In this document: positions 22,929 through 32,100 of the stretch, piece by piece
How the letters are laid out: each line of letters begins with the position of its first letter
Position numbering within the stretch: the stretch's first letter is position 1
Assembly: GCA_039090855.1 (NCBI GenBank)
Contig: CM077024.1
Coordinates: forward strand, 63,387,594-63,451,593
Direction: 5' to 3'
DNA length: 64,000 nucleotides
DNA from: Macrothele yani
Lineage: Eukaryota > Arthropoda > Arachnida > Araneae > Macrothelidae
Program-made: the position numbers and the translations under genes
Notes under the pieces: model-generated
Told to the model about the DNA's origin: nothing
The model's input: the letters and a program-made list of their open reading frames with translations, nothing else
The model's database searches: none

Positions 22929-23182
22929 AACAATTCTCAGCGCAATGCGTGGTTTTTCAAAAAATAACGTGGAAAGAGTGATTACATCGTCCATTTGCAT
23001 TGTCTCCACGTGTTTGATATATATTAAACATTTCTATCGCCCTTTGAATTTATCAGCTACAATTAAAATAGCTGTTGCGTTAAATGCCACCAGATGACGA
23101 CATCTCAGTTGCTGAGACCATCAATACGCATTCGTATAGTCAGATGCTGACTGATAAACCACGCATTGCGCTGAGAATTGTT

Positions 23183-23254
23183 GGCGCTGTAGCGTAAATT
23201 CGAACGCACTCGACTAGTTATCGAGAGTTCTGGGGTTCGATCCCAGCAGTGCCG
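23183..23254 (+). tRNA. tRNA-Thr(AGU)-like sequence, unit C
   Basis: A full cloverleaf can be drawn: acceptor GGCGCTG/CAGTGCC with one G-T pair, D stem GCGT/ACGC, anticodon stem CTCGA/TCGAG with loop CTAGTTA (anticodon AGU, Thr), a 4-base variable loop, T stem CTGGG/CCCAG with loop GTTCGAT, and discriminator G. Box B is GGTTCGATCCC. The D loop AAATTCGA lacks the conserved GG, so a tRNA-derived repeat is as likely as a working gene. Confidence 0.5.
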
Positions 23255-23510
23255 AAATACAATTTTTCAGTCGCTATGCGTTGTTTAAAAAATAACGTGG
23301 AAAGAGTGATTACATCGTCCATTTGCATTGTCTCCACGTGTTTGATATATATTAAACATTTCTATCGCCCTTTGAATTTATCAGCTACAATTAAAATAGC
23401 TGTTGCGTTAAATGCCACCAGATGACGACATCTCAGTTGCTGAGACCATCAATACGCATTCGTATAGTCAGATGCTGACTGAAAAACCACGCATTGCGCT
23501 GAGAATTGTT

Positions 23511-23582
23511 GGCGCTGTAGCGTAAATTCGAACGCACTCGACTAGTTATCGAGAGTTCTGGGGTTCGATCCCAGCAGTGCCG
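23511..23582 (+). tRNA. tRNA-Thr(AGU)-like sequence, unit D
   Basis: Exact repeat of unit C, 328 bp downstream. Confidence 0.5.
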
Positions 23583-23692
23583 AAATACAATTTTTCAGTC
23601 GCTATGCGTTGTTTAAAAAATAACGTGGAAAGAGTGATTACATCGTCCATTTGCATTGTCTCCACGTGTTTGATATATATTAAACAAACATG

Positions 23693-23738
23693 TCCCCCTC
23701 CATTAGTGATCATGATTGACTAATGGAAGGGGACACGT
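23693..23738. repeat. Short hairpin beside the array
   Basis: GTCCCCCTCCATTAGT is followed after an 11-base loop containing GATCATGATTG by ACTAATGGAAGGGGAC, a near-perfect 15-bp stem. It abuts the right flank of the tRNA-like array inside the hAT. Confidence 0.75.
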
Positions 23739-24673
23739 TAAAGTTTCTTTTGTATAATGTTAACAAAGTTTCGCTAGTAGACAATGCAATTTGCTAGTAA
23801 AAAATAAGGCCACTAGCAAGTTTTCCTACTGCCCAAAAAAAAAAAAAAAAATTAAGGCCTGGTGTTGGGTATTGTTCTTGATGTTTCAATGGCTTTTTTT
23901 CAGCTTTGACTTTCACTGAGGTATTCAAAATCACAGGCTGGCATATTTTTGGTTGTCCAGTTATATAACTGGCACGGGGTTCCATAATCTACATTATTAT
24001 ATAGCCTTCATAAACTTGCTTTAGCTGCAAGACTTAAAATTGCCACCATCACAAGCACTATTACTGTGGGATATTGTATAAAAGTGACTGTTCCAAAATC
24101 TATCAATTTTAACAAAAATTGGTCAATTTTTTTTTTCTATTCTAATATTGTGCTGCTGATTCATCTGAATAATAAAAAATGTTTCAGTCTTTCTTTAAAC
24201 TTTTATATAGATATGTAAGCACTGCTGAAAAAGATTAACTGCTACAGCATTATGTTGTAGCAATCTCTCACATTGATTTGTGCATTTAGTTTTCCCTGAT
24301 TTTTGTATTATGCAACAAATAGGTGAAGTGTGGCTTGAGAATTATTCAATGGAATCCTTGAGCAGAATCTTGTAACAGAAATGAATAATTCTTAGAAAAA
24401 CTACATATTACCAGATATTCGCCAGCTTGCAAATTTGCTGCCTACTATTTAGCTATAAATAAACAAATTTTTCAAAAAAACAAAACACAACTACAGAATC
24501 ATCAATGGTTTTTGTTAATGCAAGTGTTGAACAATTTGTGGATATTTACTGTTTGTAAGTTATGTCATCAATTACATTAGAATCAAACAAATCATTATTA
24601 AAATTATTTTTAAAATTTTCAGTTCCTGGACATTTTTTGTATTCATTTAGATAGCAAGCTAGTGAAGGTGATT

Positions 24674-24898
24674 TTTTTTTTTTTTTTTTGATTGGAGGTT
24701 TAACGACCACCGTGAGCAACTCAATGGGCTATAAGCAGTCGCCCGTCCCTAATTTAGGGTCACTGGTTCCAGGGAAGGGAGAGAGCCAGTGCCGTAAGAC
24801 AAACACAACATCCATGCCTGACCGGGATTTGAACCCGGACCCCTTACGGACGAATGATCAGAGGCCAGCGCCTTAGACCACTGCGCCACCAGGGCGGC
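24674..24898 (-). mobile_element. tRNA-derived SINE, family 1 (copy 2)
   Basis: Complete copy with A-tail (T-run 24,674-24,689 on plus) and tRNA-like head ending at 24,898. Perfect 11-bp flanks TGAAGGTGATT at 24,663-24,673 and 24,899-24,909. It interrupts the decayed transposase between CKDYTVNYCE and CPGTENF. Confidence 0.95.
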
Positions 24899-26070
24899 TG
24901 AAGGTGATTCACAAGTAGTCTTATTCACAGTAGTTCACTGTGTAGTCTTTACATGTTTGACCTGCATCACTCTTGGCAGATGATAACTCTTCCACTTTGT
25001 ATTCAATTAGCATTAACTTGACATTTTGTTGAATAGTACTACACAGATGATGTGAGTGCCGCTTGTGCCAGCAAGAGCACAATTTTTAGGCCTTAATTCA
25101 CAAAACTTAGAAAATCCAATTTTCAGATTGGAATAATTTGCCTTGCGAAATATGTATGCTTCCTGCAAATTGGAGTAATGCAAAAGATGGAAGTTTCTGA
25201 AATCCACCAGGAGAAAATAAAGAGTTAACAGAAAATAGAAGAAAAAATTAAAGAATTTTTTCCAATGTAGGTCGATGTATTTTTATTAAAGTATTTTTTT
25301 CTAATGTAAGTCACATTTTAACAAAAAAAATTGGGGGGGGGGGGGAGCTCTAAATATGTTTCTGAACAACTCTTAAGTTCCTGAGTTTTAAACCTGAACT
25401 GTAACTTTACACTAAGGACAAATCTGATTGGCTTTTAGAAGGAAAGACCACTGTCACATTGCCTACTCAGAGGGTTTTAATGCCTTCAAGGTTAAGGAAT
25501 CTTATTTAACTGTTATCAAGTAAATGCACGCAGGAATAGATGTGATACAATCTGAAACTTATTGAAAACAAAATTTCTCTGTAACTTTAGAAATTGCCAC
25601 TCCCAAAATTTTATATGTCAAAGATATCAAGAAGTTCAACATATAATTTTTTGAAAAAAATTAAAAAGGACATCACTTTTTGAAAAATTTAAATTAAAAA
25701 AAATAGAATGGAAATTTTACAATGAGTTATTTTAAAGCTTGTTTAATAAGCTTTCTACTGAAACCAGAATCAACAGGATAAGACATTTTTACCTCAAGAT
25801 ATTAAAAGTTGAATGGTTATAAATTTTCAAAAGATGCAGAGAAATTCAAAATTTTGACCTTCTTTATTTTCAAAATAATCCACAGGAAAATTTCAAAAAA
25901 AATATTTTTACTTTACCAGGGATCATAGCATACTTCTGGAAAATTTTAGGTAGGAATTTTAAGAATTTTTAGAAAAATTTTAGGAGTGTATTTCAATAAA
26001 AACTAGATGTATATTTGTATACATCTAGTAAAACAACTTTGTACACATTGTAAAGAGTTTGCTTCACACC

Positions 26071-26623
26071 CTTCAACCATATATACTGATAGACTGTGCA
26101 TGACATCAAAATTTCTGGCTCCAACATAAAATCACATGACATTAGTCAAAAAGATGGGTTACACCTGCTGTGCTTATGGTTGCTCTGAGCGATATAGTAA
26201 AGGAAGTTCTATGATTTTTCATGGGTAAGAAACGAATTAAATACCTAAGTCAATAAAGTTCAATTACTTAACCAGAAACTTGCAGCTATTGATATAAAAA
26301 TATAGTAACTTAAGAAAAAAAAATGGAATGCATGTTCCAAATTCTTCGCAAATGTTCATCACATTATAAATCACGAAATGTAAACAACACGATCATGCAT
26401 GTATATAGCTCATAAGTAAACTTACCTGAAAAGTTTTCATTATATATGAGGCACATTCACATAATACACCGAAAACACTGAAGTTCTGCAGCGTAAATTA
26501 GTAATCATAATAGCATTTTTACACGAAATTTGGAGTCTGATGATGACATGCCCAATGTTGGAGCCATGGTGGCTTTGATGCAGCTATTGCCAATGCGCAG
26601 TCCATTAGTATATATGGTCGAAG
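26071..26623 (+). mobile_element. P-type MITE with a THAP exon, 8-bp TSD
   Basis: Ends CTTCAACCATATATACT and AGTATATATGGTCGAAG are inverted with one mismatch, with further inverted matching (GGCTCCAACAT). The 8-bp flank TTCACACC is perfect at 26,063-26,070 and 26,624-26,631. An 8-bp duplication together with a THAP motif fits the P superfamily. At 553 bp it lacks a transposase. Confidence 0.9.
26154..26225 (+). pseudogene. THAP-domain first exon inside the P-type MITE
   Basis: ATG at 26,154 reads MGYTCCAYGCSERYSKGSSM followed by IFHG and then GTAAG, a good splice donor. The C-x4-C spacing with SERYSKG is the start of a THAP zinc finger (C2CH). No downstream exon with the C-x2-H half is found before the MITE ends, so this is a leftover 5' exon of a P-type transposase gene. 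Confidence 0.65.
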
Positions 26624-26859
26624 TTCACACCCAAATTTTTTGCATAACGTCTAAAGTTTAAGTATGATTTACTTCTAATGTTCAGTTCTTATCTTTTCAC
26701 GTGTTATTATCATATTCAAGTATATTTACCACATTCAAGTTTCACTTTGAACATTAATATGCTGTTGAACCAGAAGCAATTCACGATTTTCACAGTAAAG
26801 TTTTCAGGTTTCACATTAAATTATAATATCCTAAAAAGGTAACTGAAAACCAAGAACTA

Positions 26860-29250
26860 TGTACAATTGTTCACTGAATTACTTTTTTCATATTATTGTT
26901 TTAACCTTTTCCTGATAAGCCTATCTTTTTCTGCTTCCACCACAACCAATTTACTTTCAGTTTTCTTTATTTCAGCTGAACCTTGTATGATCAAGTTAGA
27001 GGCAACTGCTATTTCAACAGTATTTTGTTTTTCTACGGCTTTTCTCATTCTTTCTGTTCCCTCTTGAATTACTGCTAGGGAGGTTTCTTTATCTTTTTTA
27101 AGCCTATTTATTTCTGCATCATTTTCTTTTATTTTGTCATCAAACTCAGCTTTTCTTTTTTTCTCTAGCTGCTTTTCCTTATTTTCCCTCTCTTTCTGCT
27201 TCCTTTCTTTTACCTTTTTTGATTCTTCTTCCTTCAGCTTATCAACATACTATTTATAAAATTTATGTGAATCACGAACACTATTTAACAAATTTCTTTT
27301 AAGTTAGTCTTGTCCTTCCTTAACAGAGCAGTGTTAACTGAAAATCCCCTTTCTGCATCAGCATTACCATGAGGTAAAACTAAAATTGATTTGATAAGTT
27401 TAGCAAGATTTGAGTATTTTTCTTTTCCCCAAGTCTTTAATACTAAATATATTACGCCAGTAATGATCAATCTGCACTGGAATATGCCCTTCCTCTGAAA
27501 ATTTCACTAGTTCATCTAGAGTTGACTTATCGCAATTTAAAAGTTTCCACTCTTCTCTTACTCTATCAATTTGTTCCTCAGAAAGATGCAAAACACTTGA
27601 AATTCTGGTTATTTCCGAAAGTCCTTCAGTGACTGAAAGTTGAGTTGACTCTTTCTTTGGTTCTTTTACCTTTAAAACTTCTATGTCTCTTAGCTTTTGA
27701 TTGCAGAATGGCAAATTTGACTTTAAATATTTTGTGGTTGCAATTAGTGATGATCTTACATCTAAGAGAAATAATTTCTGCCTGGTCTCCTGAACATTCC
27801 TGAGGAGATTTTTTGTCTTCATACCAACTTCTAACTCCCCTAGTTTTTTCCATGAATTTTTGTTTTCAAAATCTACATTCTTTAGGTCTTCTCCAAATTT
27901 CCCTGCAATAACATCATCTTGGATAAACTGAGCCATAACATTCCTCATTAAAGTATTTAAATCAGAATATAACTGGTGTATTTTTGGTTCTTCACTCTGA
28001 TAACATAATGAAAACTTTTCAAAATTTTGGTGTGAAAATGAAATTAATGCTAAATAGCAAGGAGTTAGCTCATTTTTCAAGAAACAGTGAATTCTTTTAT
28101 ACCTTGCCGAATTGCGTAGTTGTTTTTCAAATATTTTTTTGAGATGGCAAGAAGTTTAAAAAATATTCTGTAATATTTAGCCATTGATCCAAGAGCCTCT
28201 GGGCTACAGAACCAACGGTTAACCATCTGTTGCTGACATGACGCAAAAGAAATTTGGCTGTGACCAATGTTATATCCTCGACAGATTTATAATCCTCTCG
28301 TCTTGCAGCACTACTCTTTAAAAAGTAATGCATATCAGTAGGAAATTCGTCAAAATCTATATTTAAACTTGTCAAAAATTTTTTAAATGCATTACTAACA
28401 ACATGCAGGTTGCAAAAACCTAGTTCCAAAGATTTCTGGCCTGTTTCTTGTTTTACAACTTCACTGAATTTGCGTAAAAGCACTTATTTGCATTTGGGCT
28501 GTCCATGGATACACAAATAATTCTGTTCAATGAAATATTGAAGGATGATAACACATCAAGAATTTCTTTTAGCAAAATATCTGCTGTTGCATGACCCAGA
28601 AAAACGCTTGTTAGGTATCGGCAAGAAACTGAATTTATTTCTGAAGACCAGTACCTGAGATACACGTCCAACTGCCGTTTCACTTGTGTATTTGTAGTTT
28701 CATCAAATGCTATAGTAACCTTTCCTGGGCTACTAGATGCAATGTCTTTTTTCAAATCCTCTTCAAAATATTTTGACAATCCATGTGATATCACATAAGC
28801 AACTTTTTTCTTTAAGTTGCATTTTGGCTGCAATAGCAGAATCAGGAAACATTTCTTTGAAAAGTTCAACTGTTTCAGTGCATGAAACAAAAGACATATT
28901 GTCCTTAGCAACTTTCATGGACCATAATGCTTTGGCTTTAGCCAACTGTAAATCATGACTCAGTACTTCACTAATATTTGTTTTGGGCTGAAGATCCCAT
29001 CCTCCAAAGGCTTTCAGGATGGACTTATTTTGAAATTTACTTTGAAATTTCTGCAAATGTTTTTTTCCCTTTATGATGCGCTTTTTTTTACTTGTGAAAA
29101 GCCACTATTAGAAATATTGAAAATTTCTGAACACAATATACACTTAGCAGAAAATATTGTTTCAGTTGCAGAACACCATTCTTTCAACTTCACTTTGTCC
29201 AATTCTTTGGCGAGCCACGGATCTTGAAATTTCGTTTTGGATTTAGGCAT
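26860..29250 (-). pseudogene. hAT transposase (BED-like finger, RNase-H fold, hATC)
   Basis: Start chosen at MPKSKTKF (ATG 29,250). In order: a C-x2-C finger (AKCILCSEIF), KFQSKFQNKSILKAF, KALWSMKVAKDN, VTIAFDETTNTQVKRQLDVY (first catalytic Asp region), CVSMDSPNANKCF (second Asp region), FCNLHVVSNAFKKFL, VSNRWLTVG, and finally LPHGNADAERGFSVN, the hAT dimerisation signature. After a frameshift near 27,290 a charged coiled-coil tail (KLKEEESKKVKERKQKERE) runs to about 26,860. At least five frame changes break it. All domains are present, so the element was autonomous before decay. Confidence 0.9.
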
Positions 29251-30196
29251 CTTAAACACTTGTATTACTAACTAGAAAATGAAAGGGAAGTACAAAAACA
29301 CGTTCCAATATTGCAAAACCAGACAACTTCCCGAAGTTTGGCTGCGAGGATGTCAGAAGATAGAAAAAAAAAAAAAAAAAGCAAGTCACCACTAGAGAAC
29401 TGCACCTGCACACAGCACAGAGAACACCATAAAAGATGCAAAACCAGAAACTATCATACGCATCTCACACAAGTTCAGTCAAAGCGAGTCGGAACCGAGA
29501 TATATGGCGCATCGAAGGTCGCTGTTGCCGACGCACGATCGAAGGTCAATGATCACGTGCTCTACTGCCTGCCACGATAACACTCAGCTACCACCCCATC
29601 GTCATTACCGGAGGTTACGGAAGGAGACCACATGTTTCCTCTTTGCTTCCACCCACCTGCGGTTTACAATAACAAAACATCAGCAGAAAGAGGAGGTTCC
29701 ACGAGGCATGTCCAAAAATAAAGTACGATCTTCTGCGTGCCACGGAGTTCGACTGCAAAGCGCAAACCAGGGGTGAAAATGACCCCTCCCCTTTTTCCTT
29801 AGATCTCTTGTTACTCTCGAAAACTATTCGAAGGCACAAAAGTGGAGCGCCCGCCCCGAAGCAAGTGCATCTTGATGGCGTCATTTTCCCTCCCTTCAGC
29901 AGCACAGCATATAGGCTGTGTTTCTACAATAACAAGTCTTTTTACCTTACCGTAATGGTAAATTTATTGGCGTTAATAACGGTTGTATTTTTAATAAATA
30001 AGCTTACGAAAATTTTAGGAAGAATAGCAAATTTTAGGTATAATTTTAGGAATTTAAGGAGGGTCACAAAATATTAGGAATTTTAGGAGGAATGCGATCC
30101 CTGCTTTACTATACGTAAGAAGTACCTTCTCACGAAATTTCCTCAAAATCGGGGATGTCAAGGTTGAGTGATGTGTTGATTTGACATGGAATGACC

Positions 30197-30202
30197 CATT
30201 GG
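30197..30202 (+). repeat. Target-site duplication CATTGG (right)
   Basis: Partner of 19,820-19,825. Confidence 0.9.
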
Positions 30203-30905
30203 TGAGTGCTACTGAAATTGTGCTGCCATTTTAAATTCAAAATCCACTGAATTTGAAATGGAAGCTGCCATTTGAAATTCAGCGAATTTAGTCATCTTCA
30301 TAGGTTGTTTCTAGCATGTTGTACATTCACCAAAGTCACAGGCAAAATAGATTTCGAAAACCTGCTTTGCCACTTAAGTCGTCAGTCTTCCACGATGCCT
30401 CAGCCAAGAGAACTTGTTAAGCCTAATTCACCTGCTTCGTTCAAAGGGATGTGCTACCATTGTGGTGGAGCACATCAGCAACAGAGTTCTTGTTTCATTA
30501 AAACTGAGTGTGATTCTTGTGGGAAGCTTGGTAATATCGCCAAGGCTTGTAGATCCAGAATCAAATTCAGAGATGTAATAAAATGTTCCAATAAAAATGC
30601 CTTCAAGATTAACTAGTTGCAAGGAAGTACTTGTGACGTGGTAGGTACTGTTATTAATTGCTATGAATTTAGTTTGGAGGCTCTTGATGAAGCATCATCA
30701 CCAATGAGAGTAATATTCAATATAAAAGGACAGTGCATACAAATGGAAGTTGACATGGGTGCTCTGTTTTCTGTAATAATTTCCGTTACATATGAGAAGT
30801 GTGTGTTCCCACCTTTATGGAAAATGGATGACAAACTCCAGTCCTTTATGAGGGATCCAATTGATGTTTTGGGAGTGTTGCAAATAAATGTTTCTGTAAA
30901 CATGA
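30203..30905 (+). pseudogene. Ty3/gypsy gag zinc knuckles and protease (continuation)
   Basis: Continues the gag from 19,825. Frame 30,272-30,616 has the nucleocapsid knuckles CYHCGGAHQQQSSC and CDSCGKLGNIAKAC (the second with Asn in place of His). Frame 30,617 on has MRVIFNIKGQCIQMEVDMG and ALFSVI, the aspartic protease active-site region where D-T/S-G-A is replaced by D-M-G-A. RT, RNase H and integrase are missing: LINE sequence starts near 30,910. It is broken by stops and this active-site change. Confidence 0.8.
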
Positions 30906-30909
30906 CACA

Positions 30910-31740
30910 GAGAAGTTTGAAAGAAATGAAGATTTATCGACTGATGACGAAAAGCTGAAGATAACCGATTTACCTTGGATAGCAGATATCAAGCAAAGGT
31001 CACATATAGCAGATATCAAGCAGCAGATATCAAGCAAAGGTCACATTAATGAAAAAATTAATCGGCATATAAAGCTTGGATGGAGAGCTTTCGGAAGAAA
31101 CAGTACAATTTTTAAGAGCAATATGCCATTATGCCTTAAAAGAAAAGTAAATATTTTATATGAACCCAAAAATTTGTGTTTCCGGGGACTCGTCACTGTG
31201 TCTACAAAGAAAGTGAATTGACATACCAACAATGTGCTTCGTATCAGCTATGGATTATAAGGTACGTAATGGTATTTAGATCCATAAGTAGATATTTATT
31301 TGTAACTAAAAGAAAAGTGTTTGATCAATGAATCCTTTCAGTGCTTATGTATGGTGCAGAGATGTGGATCTTAACTAAAAAAGACAAACAAAGGCTGCAG
31401 ACAATTGAAAGTAGTATGGAGAGATGCATGCTTGGTGTAACTAGGAAAAATAAGAGGAACTCATGGGTAAAGAAAATGACAAGAGCGGAAGACATCATGA
31501 TCAGAGTAAAATCCCTAAAGTTGCAATGGGCTGGACAAGCTGCCAGAAGAACAGACCACCGATGGACAACAGAAATTTTAGACTGGATTCCAAAAGACAG
31601 GAAAAGATCACATTAGAGATGAAATTTGAAAGCACGTAGGAGTAACATGGAGGAGACTGGCACAAGATAGGCTGTGGTGTAAGAAACTTGGGGTGACCTT
31701 CATCTAGCAGTGGATTAATAATGGTTGACGATGATATGAT
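30910..31740 (+). pseudogene. LINE RT C-terminus and 3' end
   Basis: Plus-strand frames give IYLG, HINEKINRHIKLGWRAFG, FKSNMPLCLKRK, then after a 159-bp insertion VFDQ-ILSVLMYGAEMW, LTKKDKQRLQTIESSMER, CMLGVTRKNKRNSW, KLQWAGQAARR and WRRLAQDRLWCKKLG. This is the end of an endonuclease-RT protein of RTE/jockey type (YGAETW...RAMERAMLGV...W.GHIAR...). A GACGATGATATGATG tail follows. A 24-30-bp phrase GCAGATATCAAGCAAAGGTC is locally duplicated at 30,980-31,045. Confidence 0.85.
31149..31307. mobile_element. 159-bp insertion flanked by 11-bp direct repeats
   Basis: AAAAGAAAAGT occurs at 31,138-31,148 and 31,308-31,318, exactly where the LINE reading LKRK|VFDQ is interrupted. The insert has no recognised family and no long inverted ends. 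The repeat length suggests a retroposed insert. Confidence 0.6.
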
Positions 31741-32100
31741 GCAAATACATCTTTCTCCAGGTGTTTTTTCTGACATTTAGAGTGATGACCCTATAGAAAA
31801 CTTTTAAAACTGAGATAATGATCCCTTTATTCCAGAAAAATGCACGATGTATACCTAAATATGCTAGAAACAGGGGAACAAAGAGGATGTGTCAACAGGA
31901 ACAGTACCAAACTTCTGAGGAATCCAAAATATTTTCACATTATATTTGCAAACCACTACAGTTAGTGTTTATTTTTAATATATTTTCTTCACCAACAACT
32001 TATTTTTCTTTTTGTCATAAAGGGAATTCAAATGGTATTTCTACGGTAATAGTTGTGAAATTTTTGTGACTGATACTATAGCTGAAAGAACTGGTTCACT
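31741..32100. other. No feature seen
   Basis: AT-rich linker between the LINE 3' end and the foldback element. Confidence 0.4.

Larger units (their letters stand above)
22460..23685. repeat. Head-to-head array of 328-bp tRNA-like units
   Basis: Five partial or full units: two on the minus strand (from 22,460 and 22,787) and, after an abrupt switch at about 22,957, plus-strand units starting AACGTGGAAAGAGTGATTAC at 22,966, 23,294 and 23,622 (period 328). Units are nearly identical. Each full unit contains one 72-nt tRNA-like cloverleaf. The array is flanked by a 13-bp direct repeat, ACAAACATGTCCC, near 22,447-22,459 and 23,684-23,696, which looks like a target-site duplication. A second, older array of the same type is at 37.1 and 53.8-54.4 kb. 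Confidence 0.9.
21203..23861. mobile_element. Non-autonomous hAT element, 8-bp TSD, carrying nested repeats
   Basis: Begins CAGGGCTTGATTTTG and ends AATTAAGGCCTG (reverse complement CAGGCCTTAATT), with subterminal GTAGTAAGTAGC and CTTGCTAGTGG motifs in opposite orientation. The 8-bp flank GTGTTGGG is identical at 21,195-21,202 and 23,862-23,869. Inner inverted arms of about 60 bp (GTAGATTATGGTGCAAAATT at 21,289; its complement near 22,326) bound a GC-richer insert. The tRNA-like array at 22,460-23,685 lies inside. No hAT transposase is left. Confidence 0.85.
20779..25210 (-). pseudogene. Decayed transposase of the 6-bp-TSD element
   Basis: Read 5' to 3' on the minus strand: LQEAYIFRKANYSNLKIGFS, FCELRPKNCALAGTSGTH (25,207-25,013), NVKLMLIEYKVEELSS, then a SINE insertion. 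Next, CPGTENFKNNF, IDDITYKQ-ISTNCSTL, FEKFVYL, SFLLQDSAQGFH, HNAVAVNLFQ, YYSDESAAQY and CDGGNFKSC (24,660-24,030). A hAT then interrupts at 21,203-23,861. The end is DEVKILFHELHGP and KKTATGQIYKISLEDTEKL (to 20,779). I recognise this order from a widespread, uncharacterised animal protein family (KIGFSKFxxLRP...CVLAGxSGTH, YKQW, QDAAQGFHW, YFSDGAASQYKNRKN, CDGxGG, HPHGPxxSFxWP, TGRxY). The Asp in YFSDG and an earlier acidic residue may be catalytic. Many stops and frameshifts: long dead. Confidence 0.7.
25917..30103 (-). mobile_element. hAT transposon, 4.19 kb, 6-bp TSD
   Basis: Termini CAGGGATC and GATCCCTG are exact inverted repeats. The 6-bp flank CTTTAC is present directly outside both ends (25,911-25,916 and 30,104-30,109). 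Subterminal regions at both ends contain several direct copies of ATTTTAGG. It holds a minus-strand hAT transposase and, near its low-coordinate end, a nested P-type MITE. A 6-bp rather than 8-bp duplication is known for a minority of hAT lineages. Confidence 0.9.
19826..30196 (-). mobile_element. Composite 10.37-kb DNA transposon, 6-bp TSD
   Basis: Ends are inverted: GGTCATTCCATATCAATTCA at left; reverse complement at right GGTCATTCCATGTCAAATCA, followed by a weaker continued match (TCAACCT..CCC region) for about 65 bp. Flanked by CATTGG on both sides inside gypsy gag. Removing the nested elements (hAT 21,203-23,861, SINE 24,674-24,898, hAT 25,917-30,103 and one TSD each) leaves a core near 3.3 kb, a normal size for a DNA transposon. 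It carries its own minus-strand transposase. A 6-bp duplication is reported for a few superfamilies (for example IS3EU, Dada, Polinton); I cannot assign one. Confidence 0.85.

Noticed and set aside
22460..23685. CRISPR-like array (regular repeats)
   Set aside because: Units are 328 bp with no unique spacers, in animal DNA, and each contains a tRNA-like fold.
24688..24876. 62-codon frame repeated at 52,952, 35,790 and elsewhere as a possible gene family
   Set aside because: It is the translated antisense of SINE family 1.
26867..27067. Plus-strand hydrophobic frame
   Set aside because: Antisense to the charged coiled-coil tail of the hAT transposase.
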